A DNA stretch of 64,000 nt from Isoetes taiwanensis. Taxonomy: Eukaryota; Streptophyta; Lycopodiopsida; Isoetales; Isoetaceae. Where the stretch lies: contig JAJEKV010000581.1 of NCBI GenBank assembly GCA_021234155.1, forward strand, positions 1-64,000, written 5' to 3'. The notes below the pieces were generated by a model. The model was not told the origin of the DNA. It saw only the letters and a program-made list of their open reading frames with translations, and searched no databases. Shown here piece by piece: positions 1 to 11,650 of the stretch. Each line of letters opens with the position of its first letter. Within the stretch, counting starts at the first letter, position 1. The translations under genes and the position numbers were made by a program.

Positions 1-1330
1 CTTGGGGACATTAGAAGATGATTTCCGTTGTATTGAATTACCATGCAGGATGAGTACATGATGTAGGGGAAATTGACTTGGAAGGTGAAGCAATAATGAG
101 CTAGTTGACGATAATGCTTGTTTGCATTCCAAAAGCATCCCACATACCTTAATGTTAGCGTATAATGCAGCATTTATACATTTTAATCTTTATAGCCAGT
201 TAACATGCGGGTTGTGTCAACGCTAGTATAGATGCAATGTAGCAATGTTAATATTGGATTTACGACCTGAACAAATTTTCACTTCCTATGGTTGAGAAAA
301 GGTCAAATGGTACAATATTGGCAAATCATGGCCCATTAAGCAAAATAACCAAGATATGCAATGTGGCACAACGATTTTACATGCGAAATTGGAGTAATAT
401 AGCCAAAATTGTCTTACCAATAAGAGTGTCGATGTTGTCCAATGGTGTAGGATGTTAATAAGGATGTTGTACAATCGTGTAGGATGTTAATAAGGCATTT
501 AATAGTAGGCAATAATAAAGACAACCCCATGCACATGAGAGCTTGCTTTGGCAACAATTGTTTCTCATTGCAAAACACATAACCTTGCATTCAAGGATGC
601 AATCATACGCAAATCATGACCTATATCATAAATGTGTAATATGGTGCTTACCAGCTTTAAGATAAATACCCATTAATAGACTGCTCAGATCAGATAATAT
701 CCATCCAAGGCTCTTATATCCAAGCCTTATAAGAGCCTGCTTTATACATGTTGGATAAATTTCAAAGCGTAAACATAACAAACAAAATAGAGTGCGCTGC
801 AAGATTTTCTACTGTGTGAACAATAAAATGAGAAAACTAAATTCATTGATGTGGCATAAGTTTGCGTTAAATCAGTACATATGCCCAAAATGGTCATATA
901 CGTGCATCCTGTAGGTAGACAATGTATAACCTTTCAACAAAGGAATGATCAATAACTATGGAAAGTTGGCCACATCATTCTAGATTGTTGAAAAGAAAGC
1001 TTGACAATTTGCTTTAGACCTGTATCTTGACAATAGTGTGAAACCACATTCTGCTGAAACTGTTGTTCATGTATGCATGTTACTGCTTCTTCTGTAGACG
1101 AAATCAAGTTGTAACCAGAAAAGTGTGCAAATCGAACATAACACTTTGTAGAATGCATTGATACTGATTTGGGAACTGCTTTAGAAAGAATGCCTGAAGG
1201 TTTTCCACTGCATAATTATAGTCATAAGGAACTTCAATTATAGTCTTAAACAGAGTAAAACCTCCAAATATTGCTTACCAGCAATAGGACAAATCAAATA
1301 TCCTTTAGCAGTACGAATGTCTAGCCATCA
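1..1330. other. AT-rich sequence without a recognisable gene
   Basis: I see no convincing coding exon here. A minus-strand stretch at 949-1158 is open for 69 codons and could be a terminal exon of the gene remnant that follows, but nothing in it is recognisable. Near 440-500 a phrase containing AGGATGTTAATAAGG occurs twice, a small direct duplication. Confidence 0.4.
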
Positions 1331-1399
1331 TGCCTACAAAAAGATTTGACATATGATACCAATTTGACATATGCCAGAGTGTGATACAGTGATCAGGTT

Positions 1400-3810
1400 A
1401 TCCTTTGATACAGTGATCAGGTTATCCTTTGCTTCTTTGTTCAAAGTTGGCCACTCATTATCACGATAAGACTTCATAAATTGCGCTAAAGCCATAAGCC
1501 AGCCAAGTGATTCAAGCTTGATAACCTGGCTAGAATGGGTATGCAAACCTTGAGATATTACCATAATTGCTCATTGAAGCAATCCAAAACGTCCCGTAAT
1601 AAGCTATGACTATTCCGAGTCCATTCGACAAACTACCATCTCTCGGATGATTAGTAAGACTGCATGCGGTGGTCGAAATTATAAACAAATTTTAGCCTCC
1701 TTAGTGCATGAACTAATGCAAGTCAAGGTCGAGGATACCATTTCAAAGGTGCTTCAAATGGGTTCAATTTCTCCGTGAGAAAATCCTTTAGTTCTATAGC
1801 AAGAAAAATTTGTGGATGAAACTGCGTTACACGTATGTTCATCTGCCGCCATCCATCTTCATTGTACACTCGATTTGACCTAAGACAAACACTTCTAAGC
1901 AGAGAAACAATGTCGAACCTGAACAATGCTATAACTTCATGTTGGCACAGATCATGGGCCTGAGAAACCTCATTAAACTCTAATGACAATTGCACAAACG
2001 AATTTCCCTCCCTATATGCACTGAATAAGAACTTGCTTAAATGCTCCAGCTCCGTTCTTAAGCATTTTGAGGCTTCCAAAGAAACTGCACCAGTGGGATG
2101 TCGCAGAAGGGATAAATAAGTTGTGGCACAAATGCTTTCAGGTGCCACCTTCTCAAGTATTATGTCCATTGCTATAGCATAAAATTCTGCAAAGTTGCCT
2201 TTCAATATGTTTGCAAGAAGAACCACAATTTGAAGCAGTGCATAGTCCATGTCAGATCACCAAACTTCTTATTGGCACTTGCAAAGCAGGAAAGCAATCG
2301 AGGCTGAATTTCTTTAAGTGGCTGTAAAAAGATGTCAATAATAATATTTCCAGCTTCTACTGCACCAAGCGTAGAAGCATGAAGAACAGCTAGAAAAAGC
2401 AAGAAGCCAATGCCAGCAACCTGTGTTTCTGCTGTGGAATACTCAAGGCCACATCTTGTGCTAGAATTTCCATATCATCTAAGAACTTCCTTAGATTCAA
2501 TGAGAAGCGTAAACTGGTTGCCCAAAGACCTTTGAATTGGAACAAACTGTCTGTAATTGCGCATCGTATTGATAAATCTTAAAAATCAGGGCTGGGAACC
2601 CATATTGATATGCCTTATTCATTCAATAAGATCTGCATGGATGTACAAATAGCTAGAATTATCTACACAACTCAAGCATCAGATGCATTCACATGTATAA
2701 AGAACATGTACAAATAGCCAGCATTATCTACACAACTCAAGCATCAGATGCATTCACATGTATAAAGAACTTCCCTTGCATTCACATGTATTAAATATAA
2801 GCTATAAGAATGAAAATGAAATGAACTGAATGCTTACTTGTGTAGTACAATGACCCAAGAGGCTACTGCAAGATTTTTGGCCTTGCATTTTCTCTGTGCA
2901 TCCTCTCTGCACAAAAAAGAAGGCTACATGCAAAATACAGCTTCTTCCGGAAGCCTTTGTAGATCCACAATAATTTCCCATCCACAAATTTGAAGGATGC
3001 CAGGAAAGGGGAGTCGCATTTAGGGAAAAAAACAGTTATTATGGAGCTAAAATTTCAAAGGACTTTTGGTACAAATCTCACACCTATCTTCCAATCTCCT
3101 GGTGCAAGAATTGAGTCATAGGTTCGGCTTTGATTTCCCACTTCCTTATCATGTTACCCTGGAACAGAACAGAAGAAATTGATATCAGTAAAACCTAAAA
3201 CCTAAATGTTAGCCATTGTAGATGACCTTTAGCTTGAAGTTTGGTGGAAGTATGTGCAAACATAGGCTACTGCCAAAACCTACAACAAAGAAAACAAATT
3301 AGATTATACACACAATAGAGACGATACCAAAACTTTAGCAAAGTGATGGTGCAAGAATCGTTTACCTTTAGGTATAATAAGGAAAAAAATATTCCAAAAC
3401 TTCCAATGACAGAGATACCAGCTAAGTGTACTTCCGACCATATTATCGTATGGCCTCTCCTTATATAAAATTTATTTTTGGATTCTAATAGCTTGCTCAT
3501 GCCATAGCAAAATGCACCTGCATCCACAAAATCCAAGAGGGCTTATCCGAGAAGCACATACATCTACTATACTGCTGCCAAAATCCCTGTGAAACCCTAA
3601 AAACGAACAACCTAAATCTATTGTGAAGCTTTGTCAGAAATGATTTTCACGGAGACCTGATATGAAATCAAAACACAAATAATGCATCAATGATGGCATA
3701 GTTTCTGAGCCCAATCGCTTGCTGGGCACGAAATCTGAGAATAAGAATGCAGGTCTGATGCAAACAACAGAAAATGTGGGCGGTGCACAGATCATACCAA
3801 AGAACTTCCA
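1400..3810 (-). pseudogene. Degenerate multi-exon gene of unknown family, likely helical-repeat protein
   Basis: I do not recognise the family. Several minus-strand open stretches look like exons of one gene. The longest, read from about 2450 down to 1723, gives roughly 240 residues rich in Leu, Ala and amphipathic helix patterns, as in ARM/HEAT-type proteins. It is not intact: near 2255 the reading frame changes between ...KKFGDL and MDYALLQIV with no room for an intron, so a single base is lost or gained, and an in-frame TGA precedes YGNSST near 2475. A candidate exon starting after CAG near 1535 encodes KLESLGWLMALAQFMKSY, and a 24-base duplication near 1384-1431 repeats DNLITVS within it. 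Other open stretches at 2802-2987 and 3267-3536 end in plausible splice donors (CAA|GTAAGC and AAG|GTAAAC). It may be a pseudogene, or a live gene with sequencing errors. Confidence 0.45.
2641..2770. repeat. Tandem duplication, period 65 bases
   Basis: Two adjacent copies (2641-2705 and 2706-2770) are almost identical, differing at a couple of positions near their starts. The unit runs from ATGTACAAATAGC to GTATAAAGAAC. It lies between candidate exons of the minus-strand gene remnant, so it would be intronic. Confidence 0.9.
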
Positions 3811-4127
3811 GAAATCCAACGCCTTTAAATGATCCGGACTAAATTTGAGAGAGGGTAAAAATGATCAGACAAAAGATGGTATGATGGTATGAGCTTGCAT
3901 GGCGGAAAACCTTAGCCTACAATCGTGGCATGCATGCAGTTGCAATCGGATAAGGAGAGCGAGGAAAAACCAAAATCATACGAAAGGAATTTCTCCCGAT
4001 TTTGGGAATACCGGGAATTTATTCCGGCACCGAAAAAGCCCAAAACCTTAGAAAAATAATTTAAAAAAAATTCCAAAAACATTTCTGACCACACCGGAAA
4101 AACCAAATTTAAAAGATAGATATTGTA

Positions 4128-4515
4128 CATTCAACCATTGTATATGGCATTCTATATATTAAGAAATTGAATCATTGAATAAACCCCCCCAGACCCCCCA
4201 GTTGTTTTTGCTGATATACGTATAGGGTTCCATCTGTAGGCTCAGACCGTTGGATGTTGGTTTCGGTTGATCTTGGCCATCGTTAAGCGCGACTCATTTT
4301 TTAGCAAGTTTTACTTAACTGTCAATTTAAAATACGAGGTTAAACCAAAGGTTGTGAAGCGCATTGTACACATATACTACTGTATATGTTTGGGCTCCTC
4401 GCCTATTGTTGGACGCCCTGTACGAATATCAGCAAAAACAACTGGGGCGGTCTCGGGGGTTTATTCAATGGTTCAATTTCTTAATATATAGAATGCCATG
4501 TACAATGGTTGAATG
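4128..4515. mobile_element. Foldback MITE-like element, 388 bp
   Basis: The left end (CATTCAACCATTG...) is repeated in inverted orientation at the right end (...CAATGGTTGAATG). Similarity runs for more than 100 bases per arm and includes a shared GCATTCTATATATTAAGAAAT stretch, a C-rich/G-rich pair, and CAGTTGTTTTTGCTGATAT. The spacer is short and has no coding capacity. I see no clear target-site duplication. The superfamily cannot be assigned without copies elsewhere. Confidence 0.85.
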
Positions 4516-6081
4516 CACCTTTGGGGCCAAAGGGTGTTTTAAGAAGCATATGTATCAGAAAACACAAAGCCATCAATCTCTATGCATATTTTTTTGTGCT
4601 AACCATAAATGAAACTAGATGTCAAGCCTCTAAATGCCAAATTGTGAAGCAAAGAAAAGAAAATAGCATTACAACTGTAGGAACAAGTCCCAAACAAGGG
4701 AGGCAAGATCTGTAATCTTGTGTTTTATTATTATTACATTTGTTTAATTTGGACAATTATAATTGGGAAGCATTTGGATACCATATAACTATTTCTGCAT
4801 AGGGGGTTGGGGTCGCCCACTAGTGGATATGGAATTTAGATCCTAGGTAGCATAAAATATGTGAGGGTATACTGAAAAAGTTAATACAAGGAGCTTGATA
4901 AAAAAAAGGTTCTTCACTTGTTATAAGAGAAATAAAGCTTCTCATCCCAATAATAGATGCATCATTGTTTGGGCAAATTATATTGTGCATTTACCAAGAG
5001 GCAGATTCCATGGAATTGGCTTGGTCCATGTGGCAATGAAGCTTAGGCATGTCTAGCAGCCTCGGTAACTGTTAGAAGGTGAGCACAAGTTCAGATAATT
5101 GCACACTGAAAACAAACAAACAACTGGAAAGCGTTCAAAAATGGATGTCGACTTATTTATCTTCACATGCTTCAGGAACTGTTGAGAACATCAAAACAAA
5201 GGATTAAGATCAAAGGAAATCATCATAATAAATTAGTTGTAATTTAGTTGCAAGCCCTACCAAGTACCTCGGAGAAAGCAATCAGCAGAACGGAAGGCCC
5301 ACTTCCACACATTTGACAACCTGAACGCATGAATATGTAGCAAAATAACAGGGGGTTTCTTTTGTATTTTTATACCTTTTTCCTTAAGGTTTTTATATGA
5401 TTTGATGACGGTATTCTTCTTCTTCTGGCGATGAGGCACAGCTCTGTTGGCAACTATCCTGGCTAGCCAGCCCGCAGGGCCCCCTTTTTTCTAATTCTAT
5501 GATTGCTGTGGTGAGTTTCAAGCCTTTCATTTTTTTGATTCGCATGACACGGCTGATGGCAATGGGTTCACCGCTTTGTCTACATATAGCTATATTGCCC
5601 CTTTCATTTTGATTCTGTCTCCTGCTTTGTCTACATAACTATATTTAGTTCCGCTTCGCGTGAGAGGACCCAATAAGCTGCACTAAAAATTGCTCTCACC
5701 TTCTTGCTATCCCTCGTTTTGCATTTGTATTAGCCCTTGGATCCACCGGGAATGACCTAAAACTAGACACTTCGATCCAATTGTTTCTATTTCAGGGTAA
5801 ACTCTTTCCAAAACCTATGATTTTTACTACCCCTCTTTGACTCGAATCTTATGTTTATAGAAAAAGTTTCTCGAAACGTGCTATTTCTTGTGGCATTACA
5901 CATTTTCAATACCTAGAAGTATATCCGCTAGACCGCTTGATCATTGTAGAGCGGGGGTTATCATGCTTTTTATTGTATTTTAAGGCATGAAAGTATGGAA
6001 GACTTTGATGTAGATGTAATTGTTGCTTTATATATGCCTGCTAGATATAGACTTAAATTTTTTTTTTTTAACAAAGATGGA
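4516..6081. other. Intergenic, no gene seen
   Basis: AT-rich sequence with no exon I can support. The interval around 5460-5700 is locally less AT-rich, but open frames there are short and unconvincing. Confidence 0.4.
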
Positions 6082-6439
6082 ATGTTTGAGGGTGCAAAAA
6101 GCGGAGAGACTCACGGGTCATCATGGGAAATACTTATATCTTTGATGAGGATCAGACCAATGTCTCTCAAAATCGTGATGTTGGTAGCGAAATGGCGATA
6201 TGGCATGTTGAACATGTTCATAACACTACAAAAATAAGGTTAAAAAGCTGTTACCATGGTTACTTAGCAGCCTGCAGTTCTCCTTTTCTGTTTGGAATGA
6301 CTGGCAAGAAAGTATTGTTGAGGAACTTAACGTTGACGAGGAGGATTTTATAGTCTGTGGATGCATTCCAGGGACCAGAAAACTTTATCCGTTAAGATTG
6401 GAACTTCCACCAAACACAGCTCCAATGCTATTACTGTAG
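6082..6439 (+). pseudogene. DUF569 (actin-cross-linking-like) protein, truncated and frameshifted
   Basis: The conserved start of plant DUF569 proteins is visible, though spread over three frames: MFEGAK, then GHHGKYLYL, then DEDQTNVSQNRD, WHVEHV, IRLKSCYHGYL and SPFLFGMTGKKVL. This is the first half of the N-terminal fascin-like beta-trefoil. Frameshifts lie in the AAAAAGC run near 6099 and near 6141. Directly after GMTGKKVL the reading continues in a different frame with the family's C-terminal module (SIVEEL...DFIVC then KLYPLRLELPPN) and ends at TAG 6437-6439. The rest of the trefoil and the linker are missing. About 119 codons remain where family members usually have some 300 or more. 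No intron is visible. The biochemical role of DUF569 proteins is not well established, so none is assigned; this copy is almost certainly dead. Confidence 0.8.
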
Positions 6440-7262
6440 TCAAAGCTTCTTCACCAGGTTCTTCTTCCTTGCTCTTGTTCTGCATGGGCTGCTGTATACC
6501 CTTGGCAATGCAAAACTGTGTTAGTTTATTTTCTAGACTAGGCACTTGCTTTTACAAGAGCAGTAGTATGTTGCATTCTAGTATTTGCATTGCCAGACTA
6601 AATGGCGTTACTCATTTTATGAGAATTTGGATGTTCTGACATATTCTTTCTTTTGCAGAATTTAAGGACTTGCGTAGTATTTTCGTGACAAGATGTTGAA
6701 GGTGGATTTTGACTTCTGGAAACATCATCATAACCTCAATTTACTATTATTATTTTAGATAGTTAACTACTCATTCATGCAGGATTTTAGTGTTCATATG
6801 ACTGGGGATATTTCTATAATTTTGTTTATGTTTGAAGCTATAGAAGTGTTAACCAACAAATTTTGCATTTTTTGGTGTTTAATATTAACAAATTTCAAAA
6901 TCCAAATGGGTTGGAAACAAAGGAGCTCTGGGTGGATTTGTTTTTAGAGTTCCTGGTCCCTAACAGTGTCCATGTTTTGAAACCATAACAAACAAGTACT
7001 TTAACTATGTGGCATATTTTAAAACACACTCTATAACTTGAGTATGTGATTTGGCAAATTCTAAAATGCTTTTTATAACTTGAGTATGTGGTGTAGCACC
7101 TCAGTTTTTTTTCAATGCGTTTATCTTGTTTTCTTTGTCTGATTTTGTTAGGGCTCAAAGGGGCTAATTTTTTTTTTTTTTTTAACTACCAACATATAAC
7201 TAACATTAACATTATTAATACAAGCCCATAAAGTTTTCCTATGTTTGCTTTAGTTAGGGCCC
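6440..7262. other. Intergenic sequence
   Basis: No gene seen. It contains a poly-T run near 7169 and, around 7010-7095, a roughly 60-base direct repeat built on TATAACTTGAGTATGTG that occurs twice. Confidence 0.4.
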
Positions 7263-7762
7263 GAAGGGCCCAAAATTTTTTAGTATAACAATCAACACAC
7301 AACTACCATTAACATTACTAACACAAACCATTGCATTTAACACATTTAAATTAAAATCCCCCTTAAACCCCCTTTGGTTTGGGTGCATATTCACAGGGGG
7401 GGTTACGTTAAGAAATGAGAGCCTCAAAAATATATTTACAATACATGTACAAAATTAACACCATTAAGTATATTCTCTCAAACCTTATAGTATTTTGCAA
7501 ATCTCAATATATAGTATACAAAAACTTGTACATGCATACCCCACAAACGAGGATCGCTATGTACGGTCCAGATCAAGGAATAAAGGGCACATATGCCCAT
7601 CGGCGACTCGTTGCTGAGTAACCTCCCGTGTGAATATGCACCCAAACCAAAGGGGGTTTAAGGGGGATTTTAATTTAAATGTGTTAAATGCAATGGTTTG
7701 TGTTAGTAATGTTAATGGTAGTTGTGTGTTGATTGTTATACTAAAAAAAATTTGGGCCCTTC
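7263..7762. mobile_element. Foldback MITE-like element, 500 bp
   Basis: The left terminus GAAGGGCCC and right terminus GGGCCCTTC bound an element whose arms are complementary for about 140 bases each. Shared arm landmarks, read from the left end, are TAGTATAACAATCAACACAC, ACCATTGCATTTAACACATT and CCCCCTTTGGTTTGGGTGCA. The central ~220 bases hold no recognisable coding sequence. The arm identity is high, suggesting a fairly recent insertion. A diverged relative lies near 13040. Confidence 0.88.
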
Positions 7763-8018
7763 TACGCTCTGTTGCACGAGTGTTATATTAAAATCTGTTA
7801 GCATTTCCACTTGGGAAGAGGATGTCGGGTCTCTCCAGAATGGAATACAAGGAAATAATCTGTAACAGTCTGACCAGCTAGACTGATTAAAGGGGGATCT
7901 ATAACACCCATTTTGTATCATACACTTTGCCCTGGATGGATCCACCAGTCTTCAACATTTTTAATTTCTATGAAGAAGTGAACAAAAATATGAAAGGGCT
8001 TAAGACAACTAGAGATTT

Positions 8019-8368
8019 ATGCAACAAGACAGCTTAATTTGCAATATTCCATGGCTTTACAAGCATCAAGAATCAGGGAACCTATTTAGAATAGGCTGTA
8101 GGGATGGCATGCTAGGTACTTGGTCGTATTGAGCTTCTACAGTTGAATCCAGATCAAGTTGTTTTGAGCATTAGCAGATTAGTCAATTTGAGCTTTAGAA
8201 GAACCAATAAAAAATACCTTGAGAAGCACTCCAATCCGTTTTGAGCAATATACCGGGGACATTAGGAACTATTCAAGTCAGAATTTTTTTTTTTTTTTTT
8301 TTTGGAAGAACTGTGTCATCAATATATTAAAAGAATGGTAATGTTACAAAGCAAGTGAGGAGGAAGGA
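8019..8368. mobile_element. Repeat family R1, copy A, left part (split by LINE)
   Basis: This begins ATGCAACAAGACAGC and matches 16438-16794 almost base for base. It includes a poly-T run near 8287-8302 followed by the complement of a typical plant LINE 3' end (GGAAGAACTGTGTCATCAAT). It stops abruptly at GAAGGA (8363-8368), where the 3.8 kb LINE begins. The remainder of this copy resumes at 12191. Confidence 0.9.
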
Positions 8369-8589
8369 ATAGAATAGAATAGAATAGAATAGTTTTTTTA
8401 ACGTCCACGAAGACCAATAGGTCATGGGACCCATACAATGGGCTAGTACAATCATTACTACTAGGATTAAAAACCCTGCCTCTAAAAGGTTTTCAAGGGA
8501 AAACCTTTTGCGAATGATGATACTAGACAAGCTTAGATAATGACTCTCGAGGGCTCGAGAATTGCAAGGGCGTTTATCTAGAACCTCAA

Positions 8590-9535
8590 GTATGTATAAT
8601 GCCAAGTCATGCACGGATGATGGTGCTTTAGAAGTTGTGGAAGCGTGGAATGGAATGCTAAGGTCAAAAAATGATTCCGGACTATCTCAAAAGCAGGGCA
8701 ACTCAGAAGAGTATGGCTTTCATCTTCAATAACCTGTAACTGGCAACAGGCACATAGTCTCGCTTCTCGCGGCAATTGCGGCCGCTCCCATCTACCTGTC
8801 TCAAGCTACAAGCTTGTTCCTGGACAATGAAGCAAGCAAATAAGCTTGGGGCCCTGGTGCCAAAGTGGGATTTATGTGTGCATGATAATGACCAGTTTTC
8901 ACTTGGGCCAAAGTAACTGCGTCCCATATCTTTTGAGAAAAACGACCATTAAGATATTGTTGCAAAAGCTCAGGATCAGAACTGGCAAGCATCAGGCAGT
9001 GCTCTGGTTGCACAGCCCAACGTGCAAACCATGTAGTGCAATGCTCTTTCCAACATCGTTTCAAACGCTGAGGAGATTCAGCCATGGCAAGTGCAAGAAC
9101 AGGATACCTAACATCGTCCATGTGGTGCACCTTGCAGATATAGTGGAGATGGCGCTTCATGGCAGAATGTTGAAGAGGCCAAAAACCTGTCTCTTGTAAA
9201 AGAATAGCATAGGGCACCGTTCTTTTAACTCCAAGGCTGTAAGTGAGAAAGGACTTTTGCACCCGCTCCAAGCTCTCCCAAGCACTAGCACTAATGGCAG
9301 GCCCCCACACTTCAGAACCATACAGTAAAACAGGCTCTACCAAAGCCCGAAACAAGTGGGCTTTCCGTGGCCAATCATGAATTTCTTTGTGTGAAAACAA
9401 TTGTTTTGCATTGCATAGAGTGCTCTCCATCCAGTGACCACCCTTGGTAATACTTGTTCCCAGTGTGTTCTTACTGAATTCTACACCAAGATACTTGTAG
9501 CTATCTACAACTTCAACTTCAGCGGCTATCATAGT
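8590..9535 (-). pseudogene. LINE reverse transcriptase thumb and C-terminal zinc-finger region
   Basis: The 243-codon open stretch from 9532 to 8801 starts just upstream of YKYLGV, the conserved motif after the catalytic palm of LINE reverse transcriptases, and continues with LFRALVEPVLLYGSEVW, typical of the same domain. After a frame change near 8800 the sequence continues as the C-terminal cysteine-rich tail, with CACC followed by H and C (spacing C-x2-C...H...C). It is part of the ORF2 product of the 8369-12190 element. The frame breaks show it no longer encodes a whole protein. Confidence 0.85.
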
Positions 9536-9559
9536 GCATAGGGGAACATTGCATCAGAA

Positions 9560-10640
9560 GATTGAACTACCAAAAGCTTGGTCTTTTGCGGATTAACACG
9601 CAGACTGTGTTCTCACGTAAACCGCGGCAGAGCATGTAAATGTTGCATACTAGCAAGCGCAGTATGTGCGGAAGTGAAACATCATCAAAGATACATAAGT
9701 TGCCTAATGATATAGTGTGCCAAATGTGGACCTCCGGGCCATGATTATCAAGCCATTCTTCCAATTGATCAATGTACAAGCCAAAAAGTGTAGGAGATAA
9801 AGGGCAACCCTCCCGAACTCCAATATTGCTAGTGATTTGAGTAACGATCTTTGGAAATTTAGCAAAAACCCTTTCATAGAGCCGATAAACCGTGATTTTG
9901 AAGATCTTGTGGAACCCCTGCGTGCTCGCAGTTACCGCCAAAGAAGCTCGCGTGGGTAATGTATCAAAAGCAGTACAAAATCTACAAAGCATATATAGAG
10001 GTCTTGTTTCAAACTTCGACTATGTTCAATAAGCATCGCGCCAATGTGAAAATATGGTCTATTGTAGAATGGCATGGACGAAGTCACTTTGTCCTACAAG
10101 ACGTACACCAAGATATTCGCCCATGATGTCAACCTGCTTTCGGTAAGAGGCGGCTAAGAGCTTTGAAAATATGGAACTTACCATGATCATGCGATAATTA
10201 GAAGGGTCATGCTTATCACCGCTTTGTAAATTGGTACGACCTTCTTGACGGCCAAGTTTCTCGCAAGCCTTCTTGCAAAGCTTGATTTAAAAGAGTAGTG
10301 ATGATTGGAAGCAATAGCGGACCCCCATTTAAGCAGTGCGCTTGCAAACCTTGAAGATCGAGGAGACTTGCCATTAGATAGATGCCGTAATCCTTCTTTG
10401 ACTTCCTCCTCATGAATTGAAGAATATCACCTACCAAAGGAGGCACAATTAAGGACCCCGGGATGATCATATAAGTGGACCAATCGCTCATCCCATTCTT
10501 TGCATAGAAATATGTCCAAGGGTAGGAGGTGGTCGATATAATATTTTGCGCCGGAAGGTCAAGGAGGTTCACGTAGCGATGAATTCAAACATTTGCTTGG
10601 TGCTCAAAGAACAAAGCGTGCCTTCTTGCGTTTCAAAACA
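9560..10640 (-). pseudogene. LINE reverse transcriptase palm/fingers, degenerate
   Basis: Recognisable pieces appear in different frames: LLNQALQEGL near 10270-10300 (upstream fingers region), FDTLPTRASL near 9945-9970, VREGCPLSPTLFGLYIDQ near 9770-9830 (conserved RT block), and IFDDVSL near 9680-9700. The last corresponds to the catalytic xADD block, but the FADD-type motif is altered and flanking residues are lost, so catalysis would fail even without the frameshifts. The order fits a single ORF2 with the segments at 8590-9535 and 11185-11640. Confidence 0.8.
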
Positions 10641-11184
10641 GACTTATAATTATGAATGGCATTATGTACAACGTATCGGCTCAACTATCATTAAATAATT
10701 GTTTTTAATTTTGTCGTCTTCATCAAACCGGGCATTTCTAGGAAGGGATTTCCTACCCGGCGCAAAACAACACAGTCGTTCGTACCAAAGCAAGAGGCAG
10801 TAGTAAGCAAAGTATCGGCAAATCTTTGCATTACGGCTCTTGAAGAGTTGGGTAATCAAAATACGCTGAAGTCGAGGGCCCTAATAATCCTGTTCATATT
10901 CAAGATCTAGAATAAGTCAAGCGAATCACGAGGGCGAGCATTTGGATAGCAATGGGTTGAAGAGGTGGAAGGCTGCCCTTTAATGACAAATAAAGTGGAT
11001 GGTGATGATTTTATCTCCTCCATCTCTATGCCTTGTGCCAATTCGAAATCTGAAATGAGATCCAAGGCTTGCACTTGGAAATGACATAATCAACAACACT
11101 AGTACCACCACCATCTTATGCATGCATAATGCCTTTAGAGTGTGGCCATTGCTCTAAGCCATTACAAAGTACCATCTCAAGACT

Positions 11185-11650
11185 TCACTGGCTGGATGAG
11201 CTCCCTTCAAATGTTGAGACAGGTTTATTAGCATCGAGGCGATGAGCGTGGAAAAGGCTGGTATCGTGTGAGACATCCATAAAAGGGTCGAACATCCTCA
11301 AGTATGAGTTGAGGCGGCTTGCATTTCCAGCGGTCGCGGTGAAATCACCAAGAAGAATAACATGCCCCAAATTTTGAATTGAGCAATGTCATCATAAAGA
11401 TCACCATAAGGATCCTCCGGCGACATCATATTCATCATAAAAAGGTGATGTAGGTGGGAATGTAAGCAACAACAAAAATGGTACTACTATTGTGGCAATG
11501 AAGTTTGATCCACATGTAGCGATTATATCTACTCGGCTTTATGGGCGTGATATATGGAGCAAGGGCATCCTTGAAATAACAAACAACTCCACAGCAACCT
11601 CGTTGCCCATTGACATTCATTAAATAATGAAAAAAAATTGATGGCACTTT
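11185..11650 (-). pseudogene. LINE apurinic-type endonuclease domain remnant
   Basis: VILLGDFTATAG near 11340-11370 corresponds to the GDFN-type catalytic block of the endonuclease/exonuclease/phosphatase domain, with the usual Asn replaced by Thr. Upstream in the element (11435-11620) come GVVCYFKDALAPYI and RYMWIKL, which match the middle of the same domain. The two pieces are in different frames. This is the N-terminal part of ORF2. Confidence 0.75.
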
